Assembly (NCBI GenBank): GCA_025618425.1
Contig: CM046850.1
Span: forward strand, 29,302,347 to 29,366,346
DNA length: 64,000 nt
Direction of reading: 5' to 3'
Source of the DNA: Heliocidaris tuberculata
Lineage: Eukaryota; Echinodermata; Echinoidea; Camarodonta; Echinometridae
In this document: positions 24,213-34,860 of the stretch, in pieces
How positions within the stretch are numbered: position 1 is the first letter of the stretch
Layout of the letters: each line of letters begins with the position of its first letter
The notes under the pieces: generated by a model
Seen by the model: only the letters and a program-made list of their open reading frames with translations
Told to the model about the DNA's origin: nothing
Database searches by the model: none
Position numbers and translations under genes: made by a program

Positions 24213-24495
24213 CAAAATGCATTTTCGCCCCCCCCCCAAAAGCCCCCCCCCCATAAAAAAAAATCATTAGTAAAGGAGTAAAATTGGAGGGGGAACCAAA
24301 AAGAAAATAAACAAAAATTAAACATGAATTGAATCATTCTGAAAGGTGTGTACGTGCGTCTGTATTGTTGTGAGAGGGTGGGAAAGCGTGTGTGTTTTTT
24401 TTTTAGGGGTGAGAAGACATGAGCCCTTGAAAGGTGAGCCCCCTTGAATGTTTGCCCCCCCCCCCCATCCCAAACTGCTTCCGGCGCGCCTGGTA
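24213..24495. other. Spacer between duplicated copies, C-rich
   Basis: Contains several C runs (near 24229, 24243 and 24457) and ends CCGGCGCGCCTGG. It is absent from the shared sequence, so it may be an insertion, but no target duplication was seen. Confidence 0.4.
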
Positions 24496-24916
24496 CAAAG
24501 TACTTTCATTATATATAATACAGAGTACTTTTAACAGACATATGTATACAAACACTATTCAACCATTTTCATTTTCAGTAAAGAATAATACATGAAGAAA
24601 ATTTAGTCCCTTTGAATAAATATGGAATAAACATCACGAAATTTGATGGCGTTTTATATCGGGGATACATTTGATCAAGATTTAAGTAACACGTCCAACC
24701 TTTCAGATGTGACGGTGAGCCTCTAATTTAAACAATGTAAACGGGTCCTTAAAAAAAAAAAACTTTGTATAATGATCGATAACGAATTAATCCTTTCTAT
24801 TAAGAACATTTTTCTTCGAATTTATGATCAGACATGACATCATCCATTTACCCCTGACTATTCCCTGTCATAAATCTCTTGGCAGGTACATGGAAAGAAC
24901 GAAATCTGATAGGTTA
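24496..24916 (+). repeat. 420-bp segmental duplication, copy 2
   Basis: Second copy of 23793-24212 in the same orientation, with small indels such as a longer A run near 24750. Confidence 0.85.
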
Positions 24917-25249
24917 TTTCTGGATTTCTCTTTCTGAATACTTATTATCAAGTTTCACATCGTGAAATGAAATAGGCCTACCATTACCTTTCACGGATAC
25001 CTTCAACAACGGCTTAAACGTAACCAAGTGTATCAGCCAAGGAAGTACTAGGCATCTCCGATACAGAACGTATACTGCGTATACCTTTGAATAACGACGA
25101 CTAGCGGCGTGGCTGCGGTGGGCATGGCGGAGCACGTGCCCCGATCGTATTGAGGGAACTACTGGAAAACAATTTTTTTGTTGTTGGAAAGAGACTGGGG
25201 TTTAGTAAAGAAAAAAAAAATGCCAAAAGGCAGAAATACAAAAAGAAAT

Positions 25250-25520
25250 ATCTAAAATACAGAAAGTCGGATAGAGAAAGAGAGAGAGAGAGAGAGAGAA
25301 GTGAAGAGAAAAGAGAGAGGGATATAATTTTATATCCTGATATAAATATTATATATATATATAAAGAGAGATAGTAAAAGAGAGAGAGTGAAAGAGAGAG
25401 AAAGAGAGAAAGAGGGAGAGAGAGAGAGAGAGAGAGAGAAGGGGGGGGGGGGAGAAACAAGGGGAGAGGGGAAGGAAAATAATAATAATAATAAGAAAAA
25501 TAATATGACAAGACCCCCCC
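25250..25520. repeat. (GA)n, (TA)n, G- and C-run cluster
   Basis: (GA)n at about 25275-25320 and 25380-25440, a short (TA)n at 25350, a G run at 25441-25452, (AAT)n near 25480 and a C run near 25515. Frames spanning it are low complexity. Confidence 0.9.
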
Positions 25521-25662
25521 CCCCCCACATCCTCCCTTTACACAATGGCCTTGTTCATTCGCATTTCATTCACCGTGAAAGACCAGTGTCCCCTGAATGA
25601 CAGGTACCATGGTAAGCCATTGAATCCCTTAAAGATTCGATTTGATTTGATTTGATTTGTGG

Positions 25663-25935
25663 GAGCGTGGTATATTGGTGAAGGCTCTTGACTCTTATAC
25701 AACTACGAGAGGCCCGTATTCGATCTTTGCTAAGTGTTTGCTTCCTTGGACAAGGTGCTTTGCTCACTAGTCCCTCTCGACCTAGGTGTAATGCACGTGA
25801 GTTGAGAGGGAGAGATGTGGTTACTTATCACCAGTGCTGGGGTAATAATGATTTCAAGAAGAGCATTATCAATCCTCTTGTGGCTATCCTGGTTAAAGAA
25901 TACCAAAACTGTCATCATTATCAACCAAAATGATA
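25663..25935 (+). mobile_element. tRNA-derived SINE
   Basis: The head reads GAGCGTGGTATATTGGTGAAG (A-box-like) then GTATTCGATC (B-box-like). It is followed by TTGGACAAGGTGCTTTGCTC, a motif also present after the head of the SINE in the GPCR at 43935 (CTTGAGCAAGGCATTTT). A TTTGATTTGATTTG repeat lies just upstream at about 25635. Fits tRNA-derived SINEs of the type known in sea urchins; the exact family is not assigned. Confidence 0.65.
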
Positions 25936-26893
25936 TGCACTTTTCACTCAGCAAACACCATTCATTTCATTCATTTTTCATCCATACAATGTACCTTATA
26001 TGTTCATGTAGAGTGGTATACTTTCTTCGTGAATCACAAAATCTTCTTCGGAAATATCTTGCTGAATCAATATCCCGTCTCTCTCCATTCCCAATTCAAT
26101 GCCAATCAACTCCTTATTTGGCGTAGTAACAAGAGGTAAACGATGACGAGCATTCATGAATATTTAACCTGGTGGGTTCTTTACAGCATCATCCAACACA
26201 GACTAAGATTTACTTCAACATGTTCAAGAGACTAACGGCCCAGTGCATAAACACGGCGGCATCAAAATACTGTTCTAACAATAATTAAAACATTAGTAGG
26301 GCAAAACATGTTTAAATTCGACGGTTTATGCTCGCACTTTGGACTGTATAATAAGCATGACGATCCTTTTTAATGGCTTCTCAGTTTGTGCCAGGTCGTA
26401 TAGGCTATTCGTGAAACAGTGGCATGCTCAGATTTGTAAGGCATGCTATATACCAATATTGGAGTTCCACCCACCTGTGTTTGACTGTATTATTCGGGGG
26501 AAATAATACATATTGTCAAGATCTTTTGTATATTTGATACCTTTCAAATGATTAAAAACTTGAACTTTGGTCGCGACTTTTCTTCTGTGCATTCAACTGA
26601 TTTTAGCACAAAATATGACCAGGTCCTGAACTTGACTCGTGTTGCTAATGAAGGTCGCGAGAAAAGAAAATACTTATTATTAGGCTACACCACTTGCGAT
26701 AGTTAAAAATATTTTGTGAAATGTGATTCAATTGCTCAGATCGGAATCGTAATCGTCGTTTATCTGATAATGTTAACTTTAAAAAATTGTCAGATATTAG
26801 GTGTTAGTAAATTTTACATTTAAACGCTTTCAGATTATGTGGTATTCTTTCGAAAGGCGACCACTTTTTCTTTTCCCTTTTTTAACCCTCTTT
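25936..26893. other. No gene seen
   Basis: No recognised feature. Short frames near 25930-26139 show no domain. Confidence 0.5.
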
Positions 26894-27000
26894 CCAAGAA
26901 TACATCACCAGCCTGTTCACCAAGGCTACAAAGGTGTTAGCAGTAACGACAAAACTCAATTATGAATATTCACTCACAATGGAATACATGGAAAGAACAA
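26894..27000 (+). repeat. Diverged copy of the 76-bp Penelope-flanking repeat
   Basis: Roughly 70% similar by eye to the reverse complement of 680-785. Shared landmarks are AAGAATA(C/T)AT, CAGCCT(G/T)TTCAC, AAGGCT/GAGGCT, TTATGAATATTCACTCAC and ATGGAA. The reading frame is not conserved between copies, so it is treated as a repeat rather than an exon. Confidence 0.6.
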
Positions 27001-27073
27001 TTGATAAATATAAATTTGTAGAAGGTGCGGCTCATAGCTCAATAATCTGTATTCGGAGAGGGGTGTTTCCAGA

Positions 27074-27344
27074 CAGTGGCAGATTTAGGGGATGGGGGCA
27101 ATCTGGGCCCGTGCCCCCCTTGGAAAGAAAAATATGCATTATCATTACTTTTTTTTTTTTGCTTGTCAAAGAATTATGGAGGGAAACTGGACCCCATAAC
27201 CCCCCCCCCCTCCCCCACTGACCTACTTTTGGAGGGCTGGCGAGACAAAAAAAAAATACGGATCTTCCTCCAAGCAGTTTCCCAAAGCTGACAATCCTGC
27301 ATTTGTGTGCCCCCCCTTTATACAAAATCCTGGATCCGCCCCTG
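27074..27344. mobile_element. hAT-type non-autonomous element with exact 8-bp duplication
   Basis: 271 bp starting CAGTGGCAGATTTAGGGG and ending CTGGATCCGCCCCTG, flanked on both sides by TTTCCAGA (27066-27073 and 27345-27352). The interior matches the element at 11634-12013 in opposite orientation. No transposase. Confidence 0.85.
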
Positions 27345-27410
27345 TTTCCAGACAAATATTTTCAATCAATTGTCTGAAGTACAAACTCGGTTACAAGTAA
27401 ATTATTACTC

Positions 27411-27476
27411 AGTTAGGGTTAGGGTTATATAGGGTTGGGATTGAGTTTTAGGGTAGGGTTAGGATTAGGGTTAGTG
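27411..27476 (+). repeat. Interstitial telomere-like TTAGGG tract
   Basis: About 65 bases built from TTAGGG and one-base variants (GTTAGGGTTAGGGTTATATA, then AGGGTTGGGATT, TTTTAGGGTAGGG, TTAGGATTAGGGTTAG). Flanks are ordinary sequence, so this is interstitial, not a chromosome end. Confidence 0.75.
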
Positions 27477-28004
27477 CTGGGTCCAGAACTGAAGTCAGGA
27501 ATTCGGTTCGTGTAAGAAATTTACCGCCGGGCTGCTTTCAACAGAAATGTATCGCACAGCCTTTCTGTATATATAAACTGTTTTCAAGCCAACGAGTTTG
27601 TATCAAGCTAAATCCTTCTTATACCTGCATGCGTTAAAACAAATTTCTACCGGAAGTTTGACCAGAGGCTGACCAGAGACACAAGGACACATGCAGAGTC
27701 AGTTTCCTGGAAGAAATGATGAACAAACTTGTGAGTTTACTCATTATTTCCTTTTTTTCCTTGTCAGAAAAAATTGGAATATTGTGCCCTCTATTTCAAA
27801 ATCCTGGATCCGCCCCTGTTGAGCGTTAGGTTTTACAGCATCTGGATTAATAGTCTAAATGCCCTAGTTTGAACCTATGCAGCGTCGTGATCCACTTACT
27901 AAGAAGAGAGTAAAAACGTATAAAGATCCAAAATAGCTATAAATAAATTCAAATCAATAAAAATATTACAACTTGATCAGACTTATGTAGTTGTTCAAAG
28001 TTTT
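27477..28004. other. No gene seen; one hAT-like end
   Basis: AATCCTGGATCCGCCCCTGT at about 27801-27820 is an isolated hAT-type terminus. Nothing else was recognised. Confidence 0.45.
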
Positions 28005-28090
28005 ATTTTATTTAATTTATTCATTTTATTTGTCTTATTTACCCAGGGTGACCTAGTCAGTGGTTAAACACTGTTATTCTTTAAGGCCCT
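28005..28090 (-). mobile_element. Retroelement 3' tail
   Basis: Minus strand reads CACCCTGGGTAAATAAGAC followed by AAATAAAATGAATAAATT, the same type of ending as 4862-4985. Confidence 0.5.
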
Positions 28091-28558
28091 GCACAAAAAC
28101 ACATATAGATATTGTACAACATAATACATAAATGTGAAATGAAAGAGAATATTAAACAATATTTTAAAACAAAGTAACAAAATGCAAACAAAAACATGAA
28201 GGGACAAAACAAAACATATGAAACATATGAAACATATGAACCAACCGTATAGTGATCGAACCGCAATTGATAAAATACCTAGACATCCTTTCCATAAGAA
28301 ATAAGTAATTTGTAATTATAACATGATAATCTTCCACGGGTGAAATAAATTAAAGATTAAAGAAAGGAAGAAACAAGGAAAGGAAGGGTGAAGTATTTAA
28401 CACATATTGATAAGCTCAGAGGTTATGATACTACATTAACAAAAATCTGAAATGTACCCTTGGAAGAGTAGTGATGGATATCCATAGTAATCTGCAAGTA
28501 AAAAGTACGGTACAGCCCCCCCCCCCCCCCCATGTGTGTACCCAATCAATTGACAAAA

Positions 28559-28897
28559 TCATCTGTTTCTTTTTAGCCTCCAATAGAGTGTTGAAAAGGT
28601 TTCTTTGGAGGGAGCACTTTTAAGCATATTTGGGAGGTCGTTCCAGAGGAGTGCGCCGTGATGGGAGAAACTCCTTTTTCCTGCCTGAGAGCGTACCATG
28701 GGGACAGTGACACCATTGGAAATAGCATTCCTCGTACGATGGGTATGCACACTACCGCATTTTATGAACACATCTGATAGATACTTCGGTCCTTCTCTTA
28801 CTAGTGCAGTGTACAATAACTTACATTGTTGAAATTTCCACCTTTGTTCAATGGTTACCCAGTTAAGTTGCCTTAGGACGGATTCTGTTGGTGTCAT
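28559..28897 (-). pseudogene. LINE ORF2 C-terminal fragment (CR1/L2 type)
   Basis: A 112-residue minus-strand frame with the conserved C-terminal layout of CR1/L2-like reverse transcriptase proteins: a LNW...I-E-Q-R start, KLLYTAL, P-K-Y-L-S-D, then R-T-R-N-A, and the A-L-L-W-N-D-L-P block. The catalytic part of the reverse transcriptase is missing: a stop codon lies immediately upstream of the first Met. It is therefore a 5'-truncated, dead LINE copy, the usual outcome of target-primed reverse transcription. Confidence 0.8.
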
Positions 28898-29397
28898 TTA
28901 TTTACACTCATCATTGGAAGAATACATAACAGTTACAATAATTACATTTACAAATACATTAATAGACATACAAAAGAACATACATCCAAACAAAACATAA
29001 TGAGAGCGAAGGAAAGGGCTAAAAAGGAATAAAGTCCTTATACAAGAGCCCATCCCTGATGTATATTAATGAAAATAGAAAATAGAAATGCATTGTATAG
29101 TTGTACAGTGGATAACACTATTTTTATGTTTTAGAAAAACCCCACAATGAATCTGTTTAGTCTATTAAAGAAGGAGTTTGTCTTTTTATCTTGGCCTAGA
29201 GCCCTAGACCTTAATTTCTTCCGTTTGACAAGCTGACGAATAGATCCGCTCAGTGAAATGCACGTAGAAAACGTTACCCTAGACCTCCAGTATAACTGTT
29301 TGCAAATAACATTTTCGGGAACATGTCACATCGAGTCTATTTTTGCTGGTTTGTGCATTGTATTAAATCGATGAATATATTCCGGTAACACTTATTA

Positions 29398-29552
29398 ATT
29401 ATCAATCAACCAATCAAACTGATAAAACAATCACTCTGTCAATGGACCAGTGAATCAACCAATCAATCAGTCCATCAACCAACCAATTGATCAATCACTG
29501 AGTCCATCAGTCAATCAATCAAGCAATCAGTCAGTCACTTATCAATCAAGAA
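29398..29552. repeat. Degenerate (CAAT)n minisatellite
   Basis: About 150 bases of CAAT/CAGT/CCAT tetramer variants, for example ATCAACCAATCAATCAGTCC. Confidence 0.85.
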
Positions 29553-30477
29553 ATTTATATTCCCTCATCGATTCATCAGGGTAATCATCATGAATTTTCA
29601 GTATGATAATAATTGCAGTTATCTCGTTAATAATTTACACTGTATAGACATAACCAGTAACCAAGTGATTTTCATCTGTACAACTTTATCTTTTATTAAC
29701 CTTTTTTTTTTTTAAAGTAGAGCAATCACCCGGAAAATGCGAGGTAAGAGAGAGATTTTGGTCGGAAGAGCAACCTTCATACTGTAGTCATATCAGCTGT
29801 CATTATCTGGCCAAACATCCTATTTTTCCTATCTCAGAGGTTTACCTCGATGACAAAAAGAAAATGAAGGAAACTGGAGCATGTATGTGGTTTTTTTTTT
29901 GTTGGTTTTGTTAACAAGAACTGAACTGCTGGTAACTTGATGCAACGAGCTGCCATAGACTCGCGTCATATTGATAAGATGGTTTTGCTTGACAGGATAT
30001 AATTTTATGTATGCCAAGATCGAGGAAATACAGCACCTGTTCTGTTCATATAGTTATAGCAATAGTTAATAATTACATTTATTGTTAGACCTGATCTGGA
30101 AATAACAATTAAAGTTCACCTTGATTCTGCATGCTTTCAGGAAGATAACATTTAGAAATATATAGGGGTACTCTGACCACCTTTATCTGCTTTCTTTTCA
30201 CTCGATCCATCAGACCTATGATTGTATGTAGCTGCAATGAATTAAAGAGTAAAAAGTGTTTGCTTACTCCACTTTGCCAACGCGTCAAATTAAAGCCACA
30301 GCCGGTCACTGTGTCAATATTAACTTATTACCATGGTAACCTAGTCGAATTCTTTGACAGGGAATAGGTTAAGTCAGTTTCTTATTAAGTGGAATTCTAA
30401 ATACCTAGTTACGTTTATAGAACACCTATCAATATTCCCGTCAATATTTTGCACAATAGAAAGTGGTTCATAATTGG
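29553..30477. other. No gene seen
   Basis: AT-rich sequence. Short frames near 29829-30309 have no recognisable domain. Confidence 0.5.
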
Positions 30478-30840
30478 TCCTGGCTGGTATCAGCAAAGTT
30501 GAGAGTCTTGGAAAGGTTAAGAAGCTTTCATGTTCTGATCATTAAAAGGAAATTTATAAAATAATAGGCTTTGTTTCTATATGTCCTGACAAATCCCATC
30601 AAAACTTATGGTTGACTAAGAAAGCCAGCTCGAATTAAAAACTCGCCAAAATTTATATATCAAAACACTCAGTAAAGTATTTAATTGCTCACTGAAGCAT
30701 AAAAATATTGATGAGATATGTAAACACACAGAGAAAAAACCCTGCCTTTCATAAATTTTCTATCATTGATCAAAATATGAACATTTCTAAGCTTTTTCAT
30801 GACTTTCAACTTTGCTGATACCAGCCAGAACAAATACCAA
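30478..30840. repeat. Degenerate foldback element
   Basis: CTGGCTGGTATCAGCAAAG at 30480 is inverted at about 30805-30827 (CTTTGCTGATACCAGCCAG). Weaker pairing extends about 100 bases inward on each side. Confidence 0.65.
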
Positions 30841-31082
30841 CTCTTGTCAAGTCTGGATTTGGACCTTTTCACAAAAGTTGAGTTGCCTTTGCTCACTCGC
30901 CAGATATCGCCAGATCTTTAGGTGTCATTTAAAAGAAGAGACCCTAAGCTATCTACAGGTATGAAATTTGCTTCAAATATTTTTAAAAATATTTATTTGG
31001 GGAGACTTTTTCTGGCTGTTAACTTTTTTTTTTGGGGGGGGGGAGGGGGACGCACTGTATTCATCATGAACGGTAGGCTATA

Positions 31083-32144
31083 CAGTGCGTATAAAAAAGT
31101 ATACCTAACTTTGGTAGCTCCATATAAAGATTTAACATTCTCTTGTGACCTTGAGATTTATTTCATGATAAAGAGTAACTAATAATCTGTCTAATGATAA
31201 CTTATTCATTAATTTGCTGCAACGGATGACTGAGCATCAGGGTTTTAAAAAGGTCATGTCAAAAACCTCTTAAGTTTTGGATCAAGCAAGGCGTACGTTT
31301 CATAACCCTTTCAAACCACAATGCATTGATTATTTCAGTCTGAAAACGATTGCGAAACTTTTTCTAAATTCATTTTGTGCATCTGAGTAGCAACAGTATA
31401 CCAGTAGATATCAATTCAAATTGCCAAAAATGCTTCCTACAAGCAAAATTTATGATATTTTTGTCATGATGACACAATTGGCTTCCTCTGAATCCCTTGT
31501 TCAAGGTTAACCCTCCTTCATCGAGTCATTCAGAGTGGACAAAGTTTATTTGGGATATCTTTATCATGAAAGTCCACTGTCAATTAATGTGTAAGTTATC
31601 CTCAGTAGTTATCTTTCCTGGCATTTCATTAGTGTTTGAGGTTAGAAAACAACTGATTTCAAGATACATACCCAATGGAGGCGAGATGGTGCAAATGATA
31701 TATTAGCAGAGCGTTTTTGTGGCAAGATGATAACATAACACTAGAAGTTTGCAAGCTGTTAAAAATGAATAAAAATTATCCTATGAATTGACTCAAGGCC
31801 CTGTGAAAGCATGGATACCTTGAATCATTTTAACCATGAATCATTGAAAGCACGAAGGAGAAATAACCTTTCAAAGGATTTTAGACCGAAGTAACACAGG
31901 TACGTGACTTTGACACACATTCGTTAAATCAACCTTAACTTGGAACAAGGAGATTTTGATGACTTTTTTTTTTCAAAACCCTGGTGCTCAGTCATCCGGG
32001 GCAGCAAAATTATGAATGAGGTTTCATAAGACAGATAATTAGTTACTCTTTACCATGAAATAAATATCAAGGTCATAGAGGATGTGAAATTTTCATATGA
32101 GGCTACCAAAGCCTTGGTATACTTTTTTTTTTATATACGCACTG
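31083..32144. mobile_element. TA-flanked Tc1/mariner-type foldback
   Basis: Ends CAGTGCGTATAAAAAAGTAT and its inverse are flanked by TA (31081-31082 and 32145-32146). Inverted arms of about 190 bp match with small indels. The interior of about 700 bases has no transposase frame, so it is a non-autonomous or decayed copy. A lone GACGCACTGTA at 31049-31059 just outside could be the end of a second element. Confidence 0.8.
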
Positions 32145-32224
32145 TACATGTACTATTCAATTTCCTGACTACAAAAACGTTGTTGAATTATCAGCAGTGC
32201 ATCTAAAAAGACTCGGCTTTCAGC

Positions 32225-32368
32225 CCGGGGCCCCGTTTCATGAAACTTGCTTTCACTGGCAATTTACAGTAACTATTATAAGCTACTGAAATCCTTGCAT
32301 CTGATTGGCTGAGAGCAAATTTGTCGTTAAAAAATCACTGACAAGACACTTGATGAAACGCCCCCGGG
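32225..32368. mobile_element. GC-ended MITE, family G, copy 1
   Basis: Starts CCCGGGGCCCCGTTTCATG and ends GATGAAACGCCCCCGGG, with CTGATTGGCTGAGAGC in the middle. The same layout occurs at 43343-43483. Confidence 0.7.
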
Positions 32369-33810
32369 TCATACGAGGCGTCACTACCTGCGATACTCGA
32401 GCCATCGAAAGTTATTTATTTAACTCATACGCCAGATATCAAAAATATTGTTTGCACTGTTCATTTTGCAAGCACTTTTTAACCCTTTCAGGTCAGGAAT
32501 TATTTCAGGGCAAAATTGATCACATTTTGTTCTTCAAATTGGCAACAATTTTTTTTTCTTCTAGTGCTAAATGGTTCTAAGAAGGTGTAATGTCTTTGAA
32601 AATATACATGGTTACTACTTTTGTCGATAAGTTTGTTAAAAATGCCAATTTGGATAAAAACACTGATTTTGAATCTCTCAATGTGTTGCCAATTTAAGGA
32701 TTTTAAAGCTTATTCTAATTTTAAAAATTCATGACATCACACGCAATATGGTCATGCAACAAAAATGGACAAAGTGTGTGCAGAAATTTTTGCTCTTTCT
32801 TCTCATGCATCTGGTATATTTTTTTGAGATCTGAATCAAAAGTTATTCAGCCAAACCACAAAATGTGGTCAGTTGTCTTGAAAGGGTTAAATGACGCGCA
32901 AAAGACCGTACTAGTCACTGATCTGGTCCTAACGTCAGCAAATGACGCCTCTAGTGAAGGTTAAGTTCTGGGAAAGGTAAAAAATAATTTGTGAGCTTTC
33001 TCATTCGTATTATGTTAGTTTGCAAGATTATCATAGCAGATATTTCCCCGAAAAGGATGTACTCCTCAAATGCCCTCACATTCAAAATTGACATTAATTG
33101 ACACTCTTGTGTAGTCCGATATACACATTTCTGTGTGCAGTGCATGTGACTCTCAGCAGGACTGAGTCAATTTGTTATAATTTTGGTGATTCCAAGACCT
33201 TACAGCATTCACCAATACTTAAGTGCTATACAATCAATCTTTTCCCAATCGCTTTGAGACACTTTCTTTCACTATTCAATCTCATGACCAGAACTCAACT
33301 TTACCTTTAAACTTTGTCAAAGAGGAAACTATACACTTTTCTGTGTCTCTATATTTTATGAGTGCGTTTCGTATTAGAACTTGGTGGAAAATAATAAGGG
33401 GATAGATAGAGGAAGGCGTAACAAACAACTCCGGGCATCGTATGCTCAATGTAAATCATTAATCATGTCAATTCAAGCATGTGTAAACAATTAATATGTC
33501 AGACTATCCAGTTTCTTATATCATGTGTGCGCAATTTCATAATTTTTAATTTATATTTCCATTTCTGACACTCGCCTTTTGTTATTGCAAACAATCGATA
33601 AATCTGTCAATATTGAGATGAGCATTATCATCGATAGAGGGTGGGGGCAGGGGTGTGTGCCTCTTCAAATTTCCTGACGGTACATTTGGGATTTTTAAGA
33701 CCCCGTTGAAATACAATTCTAGAGCAATGACTATCATTTTGTCTAAATATCATATCAGAAAAGAGAACAAAAGTGTGAGAGAGAAATAGGGAGAGGGATG
33801 GATAGCAAAT

Positions 33811-33846
<36 letters not shown>

Positions 33847-34068
33847 GAAAGTGAATTACATGTAATTGTAAATACAAAAATGATAACTGAAAAGAGAGAA
33901 AGAAAGACATATACAGTACGAGTACCTACTTCGCAAGTCACCCTCTTAATTTCGTATTTTAATCATTGTAATAGTAGCTGAGGGCTGCAGGCACGTCAAG
34001 CTACCCGCTTATGCTGTAGCCCTCTCGCGTCTATTACTGACGTTCATAATGTATTCAATGTAGGCCTA
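32369..34068. other. No gene seen
   Basis: No gene recognised. A (GA)n plus G run lies at about 33811-33847. Confidence 0.5.
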
Positions 34069-34573
34069 TTAAAGGGGAAGTTCGCCCCGAAGATTACTTG
34101 AGTTTAAAGAATGCAGAAAAAATAAAGAAAAAAATTGGCGAAAGTTTGGACAAAATCCGTTAAAGAATAACAGAGTTATGGACTTTTGAAGTTTTGATTT
34201 TGTGACGTCACATGCGAGCAGCTCCTCCATTATGTAATGTGATAAATATTCCATAAAATACAGTTTTCTCAGAAAATTTAGAATATTTTCGTCTGTGCAT
34301 TTGATATATTGTCAGAAATGTTATTCAATACTAGATTCTGAAAAGAAACAATATTAATTTATCGTGGAACGTAAAAAAAATGCGAATATATGGAATATTT
34401 ATTACATGACCAATGGGCAGCTGCTCGCATGTGACGTCACGAATCAAAAACTTTAAATACTCATAACTCTTTTATTATTTGACCGATTTTCATCAAACCT
34501 TCGCCAATATTTTTCTTTATTTTTTCTGCATTTTTTAAACTCAAGTAATCTTCAGGGTGAACTTTCCCTTTAA
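34069..34573. mobile_element. TTAA-flanked foldback MITE
   Basis: Ends TTAAAGGGGAAGTTCGCCCC and, inverted, TTAAAGGGAAAGTTCACCCT. Arms of about 170 bases share GATTACTTGAGTTTAAA, and both carry TGACGTCA (34203-34210 and 34432-34439) next to GCTCGCATG or its inverse. No coding capacity. Confidence 0.87.
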
Positions 34574-34593
34574 TTAAGTTTCGTACATTACTA

Positions 34594-34860
34594 TGCATAA
34601 TTATGTATTCAGTTATGTATTCATATATGTATTCAAATATGTATTCAATTATGAATTCAATAATGATTCGTTTATGTATTCAATTACAATTATGTATTCA
34701 ATTATGTATTCAGTTACAAGTATGTATTCAATTATGTATTCACTTACAATCATGTATTCAGTTATATATTCAGTTACAATTATGTATTCAATTATGTATT
34801 CATTTACAATTGTGTATTCAATTATGTATTCAATTATGTATTTAATTATGCATTCAACAA
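34594..34860 (+). repeat. TATGTATTCA minisatellite
   Basis: About 20 copies of a unit of the form TTATGTATTCAA, some separated by a TTACAA insertion. The resulting Met-Tyr-Ser open frames are repeat artefacts. Confidence 0.9.

Noticed and set aside
26934..27221. A coding exon in the open frame at this position
   Set aside because: The first part is a diverged copy of the repeat at 710-785, whose frame is not conserved, and the rest is the hAT-type element.
27411..27476. True chromosome end
   Set aside because: The TTAGGG tract is short, degenerate and followed by ordinary sequence on both sides.
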